A stretch of DNA of 64,000 bases from an uncultured archaeon (GCA_938045545.1 CALIBN010000006.1:1-64000); one strand, 5' to 3'; positions 1 to 8,993 are shown, counted from the stretch's first letter. The notes: a model not told the origin generated them from the letters alone. Translations and numbers: made by a program.

Positions 1-393
1 CAGGAAAGGGCATTCAGCAATCCTAAGATAGAGTTTTTATGGAACAGCGTGGTGGAGGAGATTCTGGGAGGTGAACGCGTGGAAGGAGTAAGGGTTAAAA
101 GGGTTGACACTGGAGAGGTGTCTGAAATCAGGTGCGACGGGGTTTTCGTATCGATAGGCTATAAGCCTAATACTGAGCTTTTCAGAGGGCAGGTGGAAAT
201 TGATGAGAAAGGGTACATAGTTGTTAGAGACTATACGAAGACTAGTGTTGACGGTGTTTTCGTCGCCGGTGAGGCTAAGGATTACCGTTACCGTCAGGCT
301 ATTACTGCGGCAGGCGAAGGATGTCAAGCCGCGCTTGATGCAATAAAATACGTTGAAGAGATTAAACACCGTCCTAATAGGTTGTTATCCTAA
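1..393 (+). CDS. trxB: Thioredoxin reductase-like flavoprotein, C-terminal part (5' end outside window)
   Basis: The reading frame is open from base 1 to the TAA at 391-393, so the gene starts before the window. The visible 130 residues carry the C-terminal half of a TrxB/NADH-dehydrogenase-type FAD/NAD(P)H oxidoreductase. A GVFVSIGYKPNTEL stretch comes after the NADPH domain. It is followed by the FAD-domain block GVFVAGEAKD with the YRQAITAAGEGCQAA helix, which contacts the flavin. Enzymes of this family pass electrons from NADPH through FAD to a CxxC site; that site lies upstream and cannot be checked, so a ferredoxin-NADP-type relative without the redox cysteines is possible. The family call is firm, the exact substrate is not. 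Confidence 0.85.
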   Translation, partial: QERAFSNPKIEFLWNSVVEEILGGERVEGVRVKRVDTGEVSEIRCDGVFVSIGYKPNTELFRGQVEIDEKGYIVVRDYTKTSVDGVFVAGEAKDYRYRQAITAAGEGCQAALDAIKYVEEIKHRPNRLLS

Positions 394-412
394 CCTGTAA
401 ATCAACAGTATT

Positions 413-597
413 ATGCCTAGAATCGGTTTCCACGCGGTTTATGAGAAAATTAGAGAAGCAGTGGACCTTGCTCACAAGCATGGCTTTTCTTAGCGCGCTC
501 GATATATATGAAACGCTATGAAGTTCCCCCGGAGAAGTACACGGTCATCAATGTTCTTTCAAGCATGCTAAAAGGCGCGAGATTTTCCTCACACTAG
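413..597 (+). pseudogene. Possible remnant of a sugar-phosphate isomerase/epimerase (TIM-barrel) N-terminus
   Basis: An ATG at 413 opens 26 codons (MPRIGFHAVYEKIREAV, then DLAHKHGFS) before a TAG at 491. The pattern resembles the first strand and helix of xylose-isomerase-like TIM barrels, where residues after GFS normally continue into the second strand. That continuation (ALDIYETL) exists in another frame directly after the stop, and a further piece (PPEKYTVINVLSSMLKG) follows in a third frame. No long frame survives, so this is most simply a decayed gene. Identification rests on a short stretch only. The rest of 394-920 shows no gene. Confidence 0.35.
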
Positions 598-889
598 ACT
601 GTCGAACTTAAGGCTATGACACTACTCATCGCGTTGTTGAAGAATTTTCCTTAAAACCTAGATAAAAGTAAGGGGATGCCATTTGCACGATAGGACTGAA
701 AAGAAGGACGCCAGATAATCGAATGGGTTCACGGATTTCAAACATTGCCTGAGAACTCTCTCCAAACCATGATTTAGAGCATACTATGGAGCGTGCTGGA
801 CCATTTAAAAACTCCTTGGTTCCTCTTAAAGCGCTCTTTTAGAAAAAATATTAAGAGCTACTTGAGCCCTGCCTATGGGAGGGGGAAAA

Positions 890-900
890 GTTTAAACTTA
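890..900 (+). promoter_or_regulatory. TATA box for the radical SAM gene
   Basis: GTTTAAACTTA preceded by a purine-rich BRE-like GGGGGAAAA lies about 26 bases before the GTG at 921. This spacing fits an archaeal promoter making a leaderless transcript and supports that GTG as the start. Confidence 0.6.
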
Positions 901-920
901 GATGCTGCTCATACTTTATT

Positions 921-1949
921 GTGAAAGAGGCTGTTCTATGGCATAAAGAGGATGATAAAATTAGATGCGACCTTTGTGGGAGACGCTGTTTAATATCTGA
1001 CAGGACCTTTGGAGCATGCCTTGTGAGGAAAGCTATTGACGGAAAACTTTACAGTCTAAACTATGGTAAACTCATCGCTCTACATGTCGACCCCATTGAG
1101 AAGAAACCTCTTTTCCATTTCCTACCTGGGAATTTCACTTTTTCAATAGCGAGTGCAGGATGCAATTTCTCATGCAGGTTTTGCTGCAATTACGATATTA
1201 GTCAGGTTTACCGCGACAGGAGGCTAGAACATGTTGTCGGCGACGAGTATTCTCCTGAAGACGTTGTCAACCAGGCTTTGTCAGAGGGCTGCAGGATAAT
1301 AAGCTACACGTATACCGAGCCCACAATATTCTTCGAGTTCGCCTATGATACTGCAAAGCTAGCCCATGAAAGGGGCATCAAAAATACCTTCGTCACTAAC
1401 GGCTACATGACGCCGGAAGCGGTTAGGATGATCGCACCATACCTTGATGCCGCTACTGTGGACTTCAAGTGCTCAGGCGACCCGGAGTGTTACAGGAAGG
1501 TAATCGGCATCTCAGATGTTAAGCCCATATACGACTGCCTTATGGAGATGAAGAAGCAAGGGATCTTCATCGAGATTACGAACCTCGTTATCCCGGGTTT
1601 CGACGATGATATGAGTGGTTTCAGGGATCTCGTCAGGTGGATTAGAGATAACCTGGGCGACGAGACTCCTCTTCACATACTCAGATTCTTTCCAACATAC
1701 AGGTTTTCAGACATTCCGGATACGCCCTTGGAAAGCCTTAGGAAAGCATATGAGTTAGCCAGACAGGAAGGAATGAAGTTTGTTTATTTAGGAAATGTAC
1801 CCGGCCAAGGTGAGAACACTTACTGCCCAAGTTGCGGGGAGCTTTTGATCGAAAGATTCGGGTTGATGATGAGCCGCAGTAGGCTTGTCGGTGACAGATG
1901 CCCGAGATGCGGGGCGAGAATACCAGTAGCGGTTGGAGGCAGGCATTGA
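921..1949 (+). CDS. Radical SAM enzyme of the AmmeMemoRadiSam / PflA-like family
   Basis: A 342-residue protein. The CxxxCxxC motif binding the SAM-cleaving [4Fe-4S] cluster is C81, C85, C88 (CNFSCRFC). A cysteine-rich N-terminus (CDLCGRRC, residues 17-24, then a later Cys) and a C-terminal zinc-ribbon-like tail with CPSCG and CPRCG are typical of the COG1180 subgroup that often accompanies AMMECR1 and Memo proteins. Neither partner is visible here. The TYTEPTIFFEF block matches the family's conserved SAM-binding region. The substrate is unknown; pyruvate-formate-lyase activase is unlikely because no glycyl-radical enzyme is nearby. The GTG start is backed by a TATA box 26 bases upstream. Confidence 0.88.
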   Translation: MKEAVLWHKEDDKIRCDLCGRRCLISDRTFGACLVRKAIDGKLYSLNYGKLIALHVDPIEKKPLFHFLPGNFTFSIASAGCNFSCRFCCNYDISQVYRDRRLEHVVGDEYSPEDVVNQALSEGCRIISYTYTEPTIFFEFAYDTAKLAHERGIKNTFVTNGYMTPEAVRMIAPYLDAATVDFKCSGDPECYRKVIGISDVKPIYDCLMEMKKQGIFIEITNLVIPGFDDDMSGFRDLVRWIRDNLGDETPLHILRFFPTYRFSDIPDTPLESLRKAYELARQEGMKFVYLGNVPGQGENTYCPSCGELLIERFGLMMSRSRLVGDRCPRCGARIPVAVGGRH

Positions 1950-2030
1950 AGTTTGCAAGCGGTTTTCCTTCCTGAAAGACGGCCTTAACAATAACTATTA
2001 ATACATCCCCAAAGTATTCTTATTTGAGCC

Positions 2031-2834
2031 TTGCAAACGGTATGCGTAATCGGAGTAGGGAAAATGGGCAGCACAATGGTTAGAAACATAATTAAAACTG
2101 GAGAGTACAGGGTGGTCGCTACTGATGTTGACCCCAATAGGCGTATGCTTGTTAAATCGTACGGGGTTGAGGTTTTCGAAAGTAACAGGGATGCCGTAAA
2201 GAACTCCGACTTGGTCATACTAGCTGTTAAGCCTAGGGAAGTAGAAGCTGTGTTAAACGATGTTAAAGACTTGATCGGTGGAAAGCTTGTAATATCGATT
2301 GCTGCAGCAGTAACTTTAAAGCATATGGAGAAGATTGCTGCAGACGCTAGGTTTATCAGAGTAATGCCGAACATCCTTATTGAAGTTGGCGAAGCGTTCA
2401 TCGCAATATGCCCCGGCTCTAGAGCGACGGAGGAGGATGTTGAACTGGCTTCAAGGGTCTTCAGCAGGATGGGCGAGGTGGCTAGGGTTAAGGAGAATCT
2501 GATGGATGCAGTAACAGGGTTCTCTGGAAGCGGGCCGGCTTACGTATTCACCATTATAGATGCTTTTGCAGACGCCGGTGTGAAGATTGGCCTGCCGAAG
2601 GAGCTTGCACTCAGAATAGCTGCAAGGATGATGCTAGGCTCCGCAAAAATGGTTTTGGAGGGAAAAGGTAGGCCGATGGAGCTTAGAGACATGGTTGCAA
2701 CCCCTGGAGGTACAACCATAATGGGCATTTACGAGCTTGAGAAAGGAGGGATTAGGGCAACAATAATGAACGCTGTGGAGGCCGCTTTCAAGAGAGCTAG
2801 GGAATTGTCAGAGCCGCTCTCCCAAACCGATTGA
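2031..2834 (+). CDS. proC: Pyrroline-5-carboxylate reductase
   Basis: This enzyme reduces 1-pyrroline-5-carboxylate to proline with NAD(P)H, the last step of proline synthesis. The 267-residue length is normal. The N-terminal Rossmann fold has the GVGKMG dinucleotide motif at residues 8-13, and the substrate-binding C-terminal region contains VTGFSGSGPAYVF and the signature RDMVATPGGTTIMGI. The TTG start at 2031 places the first beta strand (TVCVIGVG) at the N-terminus as in homologues. An AT-rich TATA-like stretch around 1996-2005 sits about 30 bases upstream. It stands alone, about 80 bases from both neighbours. Confidence 0.95.
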   Translation: MQTVCVIGVGKMGSTMVRNIIKTGEYRVVATDVDPNRRMLVKSYGVEVFESNRDAVKNSDLVILAVKPREVEAVLNDVKDLIGGKLVISIAAAVTLKHMEKIAADARFIRVMPNILIEVGEAFIAICPGSRATEEDVELASRVFSRMGEVARVKENLMDAVTGFSGSGPAYVFTIIDAFADAGVKIGLPKELALRIAARMMLGSAKMVLEGKGRPMELRDMVATPGGTTIMGIYELEKGGIRATIMNAVEAAFKRARELSEPLSQTD

Positions 2835-2872
2835 ATTAAAGTTTAGGAGGGTTAGAAGGCTTTCTGAAAACC

Positions 2873-2882
2873 CTTATATAAG
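2873..2882 (+). promoter_or_regulatory. TATA box of the ABC exporter operon
   Basis: CTTATATAAG is a perfect 10-base palindromic TATA element about 39 bases before the ATG at 2917, which predicts a short leader of roughly 12-15 bases. Confidence 0.6.
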
Positions 2883-2916
2883 TCCCTTCCATTCGCAAGG
2901 TTTCAACCAATAAGAC

Positions 2917-4752
2917 ATGAGCGTTGAGAAGCCGCTGCTAGACTATGTAGAATCGTTAAGGCCGAGGAAAAGTTTTACAGAGTCAATAACAGCCTTCACG
3001 AGGCTAATTAAATACCATAAGAAATATTTTTTACTCATAGCTATAGTTATAGCATTATCTTTCATAAGAGCTTACCTGTTTACCCTTGAACCCCTCTACA
3101 CATCTCTAATAATAGACGATGTTGTCGTAGGGGGGAAACACGAGTTACTTGTTGATTATATTATGGCAATTCTGCTTGTCGGAATAGGTTTCGCCGTCGT
3201 CAACTTTTTCGTAAGCTATTTGAACGGTTTGATGGCGCTTTACATAGTACGGGACATACGGTCCGAGTACTATGCTTCCCTCCAGGTTAAATCCTTCAGC
3301 TTCTATGACTCCGTCGCAGTAGGCGACCTTGTTTCAAGAGCCACGATGGACCTTCAGCCTGTTGAAGCCTTCCTAAGAACATGGGTCAGCACCGTGTTCA
3401 ACGCGGTTTTCTCAATAATAGTTTTCTTCTCAGTAATGTACTCCGTCAGCCCCTCCATGACCCTTATCTCCTTAATACCCATACCTATAATATTCTACTT
3501 TACGACCCGCCTCTGGGTGGAGACGATGCCGCTTTTCCGAGTGATGCAGCTTATACTTGGGAGATTGAGCGCCTACATTCAGCAGAACATTATTGGCATG
3601 AAGACCGTTAGGATATTCCGGAGAGAGAGGGATGTTGTCGAAGGCTTCAAGAAGGCGGAGCAAGTATTCGTTAAAACAGCCATAAACGCTGGGAGAATAC
3701 AGTCGATCTACATGCCTCTCCCAACCGCGATACTAACCCTTTCAATAGCGATGGTTTACGTTTACGCCGCATACTCGATTTTCAACGCTGGAGCGGCGCT
3801 GACGGTTGGAAGCATAATTCTTTTCGCAAGATACATGATGCGGCTAAGCTTCCCGTTGAGAGACCTCAGCATGCTGCTCGGAACCTGGATCAACGCGTCA
3901 GCTGGGCTTGAAAGGGTCTTCGAAGTCATGGATGCTCCGAAAGGTGTTGAAGACTTGCCTGACGCTGAAGAAATAACTATAAAGGAGGGGACAGTGGAAT
4001 TCCGGAACGTTACTTTCCAGTATGCTAACGGCAAGCCTGTTTTAAAGAATGTGAGTTTCAAGGTTAATCCGGGGGAGAAAATTGCGATTCTCGGTGCCAC
4101 CGGCTCAGGTAAATCCACCCTTGTCTACCTTATACCGAGGTTCTACGACCCTACTTCAGGAAGCATACTCATAGACCGCGTAGACATTAAAAGGTTTAAA
4201 CTGTCTTCTTTAAGAAGGCAGATAGGCATTGTTCCACAGGATGTTTTCCTATTCTCCGGAACCATCAGGGAAAACATAGCTTTCGGAAAGCCCGATGCCT
4301 CCATGGAGGAGATCGCGAGGGCTGCGGAGCTGGCTAAGATACGAGACTTCATAGAGTCCCTCCCTGATGGTTACGATACTTTCGTCGGCGAAAGGGGGGT
4401 AACGCTCTCAGGAGGACAGAGACAGAGGATAACTATTGCGAGGGCGATTCTCACAAACCCTAGGATACTTATAATGGATGATTCGCTCTCCTTCGTGGAT
4501 TCTAAGACTGAGCAGGAAATACAGTCTGCAATAAATGAAGTGATGAAGGGTAGAACAACCTTCATAATCGCGCAGAGGCTTTCAACAATAAGGAATGCTG
4601 ACAGGATAATGATTCTAGACGACGGGGAAATCGTCGAGTTTGGAACACACGGGGAGCTTATGGCTAGGAGTGGCGCCTACAGGAGGATTTACGAAACACA
4701 GTTCCTAGGCAAGAGTTTAGAAATCGTTTCAGCAGAGGTGGGTGAAAGGTAA
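2917..4752 (+). CDS. Heterodimeric ABC exporter, fused membrane-ATPase subunit with degenerate Walker B
   Basis: This half-transporter of 611 residues has an N-terminal type-IV exporter membrane domain with six predicted helices (about residues 35-330) and a C-terminal nucleotide-binding domain. Walker A is GATGSGKS at 393-400, the Q-loop reads VPQDVFLFSG and the signature LSGGQRQR is canonical. The Walker B reads ILIMDDS with Asp at 522 where the catalytic Glu should be. The H-loop position also looks altered: IIAQRLST has Gln where His is usual. These substitutions are typical of the degenerate ATP site in heterodimeric exporters. The partner is encoded by the next two genes, starting at an overlapping TAATG. 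The substrate (lipid, drug or peptide) cannot be told. Confidence 0.92.
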   Translation: MSVEKPLLDYVESLRPRKSFTESITAFTRLIKYHKKYFLLIAIVIALSFIRAYLFTLEPLYTSLIIDDVVVGGKHELLVDYIMAILLVGIGFAVVNFFVSYLNGLMALYIVRDIRSEYYASLQVKSFSFYDSVAVGDLVSRATMDLQPVEAFLRTWVSTVFNAVFSIIVFFSVMYSVSPSMTLISLIPIPIIFYFTTRLWVETMPLFRVMQLILGRLSAYIQQNIIGMKTVRIFRRERDVVEGFKKAEQVFVKTAINAGRIQSIYMPLPTAILTLSIAMVYVYAAYSIFNAGAALTVGSIILFARYMMRLSFPLRDLSMLLGTWINASAGLERVFEVMDAPKGVEDLPDAEEITIKEGTVEFRNVTFQYANGKPVLKNVSFKVNPGEKIAILGATGSGKSTLVYLIPRFYDPTSGSILIDRVDIKRFKLSSLRRQIGIVPQDVFLFSGTIRENIAFGKPDASMEEIARAAELAKIRDFIESLPDGYDTFVGERGVTLSGGQRQRITIARAILTNPRILIMDDSLSFVDSKTEQEIQSAINEVMKGRTTFIIAQRLSTIRNADRIMILDDGEIVEFGTHGELMARSGAYRRIYETQFLGKSLEIVSAEVGER

Positions 4753-5810
4753 TGTCAGGACCTTGGCGCACCTTCTCCTCCACTGAGGAAGAGGGGAAGA
4801 GAACTGTTCCGGATAGAATACTTATTAAAAGGCTTTACCATTATATTAGGCCGTTTAGAAAGAACCTGGCAATCGCGGTCCTAGCGATAGTTTTAACTTC
4901 GATAACCGGGTTGGCTGCACCGTACATGCATAAGGTTGCAATAGACCAGATAATACAGACGGGGGATCTTTCAAACTTCCTCTGGTGGATACCGCTGTTT
5001 ATCCTTGTCGTACTATGCAACTTCTTCTTCCAATACGTGCAGATATTTCAAATGAGAATAATCGGTGAAAACGTTGTTTCATTAATTAGAGATGAAATTA
5101 TGGAGAAACTTCAAGTCATATCTTTAAGATATTTCTCAGAGGGCGAGATAGGTAGGATAATCTCCAGACCAGTAAACGATGCTAACAACCTTAGAATATT
5201 CCTTCGCATGGGTTTCACCAGCATACTTCTCGATACGTCTTCAATACTGGGCACATTCATAATCATGTTCATGCTGGATTTCGAATTGACCGTCATAGCC
5301 CTCGCCTTCATCCCCATAGCTGTAATCATTATTTGGCAGCTTGGAAGATATTCTAGAAGAGTTTACAGGAAAACCCTTTCAACACTAGCAGGATTAACCG
5401 GGAGGATGCAGGAGGACCTTTCCGGAATAAAAGTTATCCAGGCCTTCGTGCAGGAGGAAAGGGCGTTGAGAAGGTTTGAAGAAACGCAGGTGGAGAACGT
5501 TAAGGCGACGAAGAACGCGTTGAAAATCTCCTCAGCCTACCAGCCTGTCGTCATAATGCTGAGGATAATCGGAACCTTGGCTATTCTATGGTTCGGAACC
5601 CTTTTCATTGAGAGTGGGGCAATAACCATAGGCACACTTGTCGCATTCATAGAATACCAGTTCTCCTATTTCATGCCGCTCGTGGACTTGATAAATGTTG
5701 CAGACCAGTATAACTCTGCAATGGCTGCTGTCGAAAGGCTTTTCGACCTTATTGATGCTAAGATTGAAGTAACTGAGCCTCCCCCCGGAATAGCTGTTGA
5801 GCTGAAATGA
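4752..5810 (+). CDS. Heterodimeric ABC exporter, membrane domain of the second subunit (split gene)
   Basis: These 352 residues cover only the six-helix exporter membrane domain (helices from about residue 30 to 320) and end at the linker that normally leads into the ATPase domain. The start ATG overlaps the stop of the preceding subunit (TAATG). The stop TGA overlaps the ATG of the next gene (ATGA), so three genes are translationally coupled. The partner subunit is fused, which makes this split noteworthy. Either termination-reinitiation makes two polypeptides, or a -1 slip at the AAATGA junction, or a one-base assembly error, hides a single 600-residue protein. Confidence 0.85.
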   Translation: MSGPWRTFSSTEEEGKRTVPDRILIKRLYHYIRPFRKNLAIAVLAIVLTSITGLAAPYMHKVAIDQIIQTGDLSNFLWWIPLFILVVLCNFFFQYVQIFQMRIIGENVVSLIRDEIMEKLQVISLRYFSEGEIGRIISRPVNDANNLRIFLRMGFTSILLDTSSILGTFIIMFMLDFELTVIALAFIPIAVIIIWQLGRYSRRVYRKTLSTLAGLTGRMQEDLSGIKVIQAFVQEERALRRFEETQVENVKATKNALKISSAYQPVVIMLRIIGTLAILWFGTLFIESGAITIGTLVAFIEYQFSYFMPLVDLINVADQYNSAMAAVERLFDLIDAKIEVTEPPPGIAVELK

Positions 5811-6550
5811 TAGAGGAAGTAAGTTTTGAAAACGTTACGTTCGGCTACGATCCGAGCCTCCCTGTCGTGAGAAACATCAGTTTCACGCTTACAAAGGGGA
5901 AGAAGCTGGCCATAGTTGGTCCAACTGGAGCCGGGAAGTCTACGGTAATAAACCTGCTTGCAAGGTTTTACGATCCCAATGAGGGAAGAATCCTTGTGAA
6001 CGGTCATGATTTACGTAGGATACCCATTTCATCTTGGAGAGCCAGACTGAGCATAGTTCTTCAAGACTCGTTCCTTTTCCCGATGAGCGTGAAGGAGAAC
6101 ATAAGATTCGGTAAACCGGATGCTTCAGACGAGGATGTTATAGCTGCAGCTAAGGCTATTGGTGCGCACGAGTTCATAGTTAAGCTCCCCGACGGATACG
6201 ACTACATGATTCAGGAGGGTTCGTCGAACATCTCTATTGGCCAAAGACAGATGATAAGCTTCGCGAGAACCCTACTGGCGAACCCTGAACTGCTCGTGCT
6301 GGATGAAGCCACATCCTCTGTAGACCCTTACACTGAGCTTATCATACAGAGGGCTCTGAGTAAACTCCTAAAGGGGAGAATGGCGATCATAATAGCACAC
6401 AGGCTCTCAACAATAAGGCTATGCGATGAAATAATAGTGCTTAATAATGGTGTTATTGTTGAAAAAGGCACGCACGAGGATCTTATGCGGAAAGGCGGCT
6501 TATACAGTTCTTTCTACAGGCTTCAGTTCATAGAGGAAAAAGGCTTTTAA
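5807..6550 (+). CDS. Heterodimeric ABC exporter, ATPase domain of the second subunit (split gene)
   Basis: A 247-residue exporter-type nucleotide-binding domain starting at the ATGA overlap with the membrane-domain gene. It has Walker A GPTGAGKST, Q-loop VLQDSFLFP, a canonical Walker B with catalytic Glu (LLVLDEATSSVD) and H-loop IIAHRLST. Its signature is SIGQRQ instead of LSGGQ. It therefore complements the first subunit. The functional site would pair this Walker A/B with the partner's LSGGQ; the degenerate site pairs the partner's Asp with this altered signature. That reciprocity is strong evidence that all three genes form one asymmetric exporter. Confidence 0.9.
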   Translation: MIEEVSFENVTFGYDPSLPVVRNISFTLTKGKKLAIVGPTGAGKSTVINLLARFYDPNEGRILVNGHDLRRIPISSWRARLSIVLQDSFLFPMSVKENIRFGKPDASDEDVIAAAKAIGAHEFIVKLPDGYDYMIQEGSSNISIGQRQMISFARTLLANPELLVLDEATSSVDPYTELIIQRALSKLLKGRMAIIIAHRLSTIRLCDEIIVLNNGVIVEKGTHEDLMRKGGLYSSFYRLQFIEEKGF

Positions 6551-6616
6551 ACGACTCAGTGTCGGATTAAAAAATTTTAAAAGGCGTTTTTAAAACCGTT
6601 CTACCGGGGAGGCGGC

Positions 6617-7984
6617 TTGGCCGGAGTTAGAGAGGTTTCCGAATCTCTACGCGAATGGGAGAGGATTGCGGCGCATTCGCACATAACCGGATTAGGCTTA
6701 GAAGGGTTGAAGGCTAAGCCTGTCGGAGGCGGAATGGTAGGCCAGATCGAGGCAAGGGAGGCAGCTGGCCTAGTGGTAAGGCTGATAAAAAGCGGCAAGT
6801 TTGCGGGCAGGGCAGTCCTGCTCGCAGGCCCGCCTGGAACAGGAAAGACAGCGATAGCTACAGCAATCGCTAGAGAACTCGGCAGAGACGTCCCCTTCGT
6901 ACCACTCGCCGCAAGCGAAATATTCTCCACAGATATTAAGAAGACCGAGTTTCTAATGCAGACCCTTAGGAAGGCGATAGGCGCAAGGATACATGAGGTC
7001 AGGAAGATTTACGAGGGGGAGGTTAAGGAGGTCTCTATAGAAAAAGCCCCGCACCCGTATAATCCCTATCAGCAGGTGCCTGCAGGAGCCACGATAAAAA
7101 TCGCCACCAAGGAGGAGTCGAAGAGGCTTACGATGGACCAGAGCTTCGCAATCCAGCTGATACAGCAGGGCATAGAGACAGGCGACATTGTTCAAATAGA
7201 TCCTGAAGGGGGAAGAATCGTTAAGCTCGGCAGGAGTAGGAGGAGCGTGGAGGAGAAGAAGGTTGACCTTTCCACCGTCCAGGTCATGGATGTTCCTAAT
7301 GGGAACGTGCTTAAGGAGAAGGAGTTCGTCTACCCTGTTACGCTGCATGCTCTCGACATGGCTGCGACGCGACGAGGCGGAGACATTTTCAGCATATTTT
7401 TTGGAGGAAGAGAATCTAAGGAGATTGAGCCTGAAACCCGGAGGGAGGTTGACGACTATATAAAGACGCTTGTTCAAGAGGGCAGGTGTGAACTATTACC
7501 TGGGGTGGTTTTCATAGACGAGTGCAGTATGCTCGACATAGAGACCTTCGCATTTTTAAACAGGGCGCTGGAGCAGGACCTAGCCCCTATAATAATATTC
7601 GCGACGAACAGAGGGTTTTCCACCGTGAGGGGCACAGACATTAGGGCTCCCCACGGAATGCCCCTGGACCTTCTCGACAGGCTTCTAATAATAAACACGA
7701 AGCCCTACAGTAGAGAAGAGATAAGGAAGATACTTGAAATAAGGTCTGAGGCCGAGAAAATCCCGATAAGCAACGAGGCGATTGAATACTTGACGGATAT
7801 AGGGGGTAACACAAGCCTAAGGTATGCGGTTCAGCTGATGGCTCCAGCATTCGAACTGGCTAAGGAGAGAAAAGCCAGCAGAATAGAAAAGGATCATGTA
7901 AGCTATGTGGAGAAACTGTTCGTAGACGTGAAGAAATCCGTTGAATATTTGAGGGAATATGAAAAACAGTTCCTAGATCTCTAG
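6617..7984 (+). CDS. TIP49/RuvBL-like AAA+ ATPase
   Basis: Homologue of eukaryotic RuvBL1/RuvBL2, the hexameric AAA+ ATPases of chromatin remodelers and snoRNP assembly; the archaeal role is not well established. Length (455 aa) is usual. Walker A GPPGTGKT is at residues 71-78. An OB-fold-like insert (domain II, about 125-230) separates it from Walker B (VVFIDECSMLD, near 298-308). Sensor 1 (FATNRG) and the arginine-finger region GMPLDLLDRLLII follow. The TTG start at 6617 has a GGGGAGG ribosome-binding sequence just upstream, and an AT-rich promoter-like stretch lies at about 6570-6597. It is a single gene between the ABC operon and a phosphatase. Confidence 0.93.
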   Translation: MAGVREVSESLREWERIAAHSHITGLGLEGLKAKPVGGGMVGQIEAREAAGLVVRLIKSGKFAGRAVLLAGPPGTGKTAIATAIARELGRDVPFVPLAASEIFSTDIKKTEFLMQTLRKAIGARIHEVRKIYEGEVKEVSIEKAPHPYNPYQQVPAGATIKIATKEESKRLTMDQSFAIQLIQQGIETGDIVQIDPEGGRIVKLGRSRRSVEEKKVDLSTVQVMDVPNGNVLKEKEFVYPVTLHALDMAATRRGGDIFSIFFGGRESKEIEPETRREVDDYIKTLVQEGRCELLPGVVFIDECSMLDIETFAFLNRALEQDLAPIIIFATNRGFSTVRGTDIRAPHGMPLDLLDRLLIINTKPYSREEIRKILEIRSEAEKIPISNEAIEYLTDIGGNTSLRYAVQLMAPAFELAKERKASRIEKDHVSYVEKLFVDVKKSVEYLREYEKQFLDL

Positions 7985-8012
7985 GGCGAACATTTAAGAC
8001 GCTTTTTTTAAA

Positions 8013-8489
8013 ATGCTCCTCATGTGGATAGTGGACGGGGTGGTTGCAGCCTCGCCAATTGCGACAAGACCGGAAGACGTTGACTATTGGTTAGAATCCG
8101 GTGTGAAGGCTGTTGCAATACTAGCTGAGCCTCACGAGATAGCCAGATACTGGGGGGACTCGGAGAACTATTTCAAGTTTCTTAAGGATAAGGGTTTTGA
8201 AATCCTACATAGCCCGATCAAGGATTTCCATGCTCCAACGTTAAGCCAGCTTGAGGAACTGGTTGAATGGATGGAGGCTAAGGTTAAGGCTGGCAAGCCG
8301 GTTCTGGTACACTGCCACGCTGGCATAGGTAGGACAGGGATGGTGATAGCCGCCTATCTTATCAGGAATGGCAGCACCCTTGAGCAGGCAGTGAGAGAAG
8401 TGAGGAGTAAGATTCCTCTGGCCCTAGAGGTTGACGTACAGTTATCACTGGTCTACGAGTATTATGAGAAGAAGAGAACAGTCGGTTAA
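8013..8489 (+). CDS. Dual-specificity / tyrosine protein phosphatase
   Basis: Small (158 aa) cysteine-dependent phosphatase with the signature HCHAGIGRTG. C101 is the nucleophile and R107 the phosphate-binding arginine of the HC(X5)R loop. A general-acid aspartate is likely the one in IKDFHAP about 30 residues upstream. Archaeal members dephosphorylate Tyr or Ser/Thr of proteins. A TATA-like ACATTTAAG at about 7987-7995 is close enough for leaderless starts at either ATG 8013 or ATG 8022. It follows TIP49 by 28 bases on the same strand, but the promoter-like element suggests its own transcript. Confidence 0.9.
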   Translation: MLLMWIVDGVVAASPIATRPEDVDYWLESGVKAVAILAEPHEIARYWGDSENYFKFLKDKGFEILHSPIKDFHAPTLSQLEELVEWMEAKVKAGKPVLVHCHAGIGRTGMVIAAYLIRNGSTLEQAVREVRSKIPLALEVDVQLSLVYEYYEKKRTVG

Positions 8490-8549
8490 TAGCGCGCGAT
8501 TTTAAAGAGCAATCGAGAAATATAGGGAAGAGCTAAAGCCCACCCTCTT

Positions 8550-8993
8550 TCAAGAAGTATTCAAAATCCTGTCGCTTGACGATGTTTCCGGTTTCTTCTT
8601 CAATATTTCAGCCATAATACTAGTATTCTCCCGTATTTTCCTCGCCAGCTTCATGTCGTCTGTTACCAGTTTAGCATTGTTCTCCGTTGACGCAACTATG
8701 TAGGATGCATCGTAGAATGTTGTTTGAAGATCATAAGCCAACTTGAGGGCGAGATCATTGTTTGAAATGTCTACAACCCTCATTATTTTCAAAACCTTAT
8801 CTAACAGGACCATTGTTTCAAACGCCTCCTCAACGCCTATTCTCTTCTGCAGTAAGGCTTCTTTCCACAAAGCGTTCCCGATTTCATATTTCGCAAGGCA
8901 TAGGATTAGAGAATCCTTAAGCAGTCTATAAGCATCCTGCTTACGGAGCCTTATGACGTTTAATAAGGCAGAAGCATCGTAAAGCAGCTTCAT
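8550..8993 (-). CDS. vapC: PIN-domain toxin (VapC-type ribonuclease)
   Basis: A PIN-fold nuclease of 147 residues with the metal-binding acids in place: D6 (YDASALLN), E37 (KYEIGNALWK), D95 (FYDASYI) and D112/D113 (VTDD). VapC toxins cleave RNA and are held inactive by the VapB partner, encoded directly upstream with a four-base ATGA overlap. The C-terminal 20 residues after the PIN fold look unstructured. The pair runs divergent to a second PIN cassette at 9348-10035. Confidence 0.9.
   Translation of the reverse strand: MKLLYDASALLNVIRLRKQDAYRLLKDSLILCLAKYEIGNALWKEALLQKRIGVEEAFETMVLLDKVLKIMRVVDISNNDLALKLAYDLQTTFYDASYIVASTENNAKLVTDDMKLARKIRENTSIMAEILKKKPETSSSDRILNTS

Noticed and set aside
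394-920. Search for tRNA or other RNA genes in the largest gene-free stretch
   Set aside because: No T-arm consensus, acceptor pairing or box C/D pair was visible by eye; a covariance search would be needed to exclude them fully.
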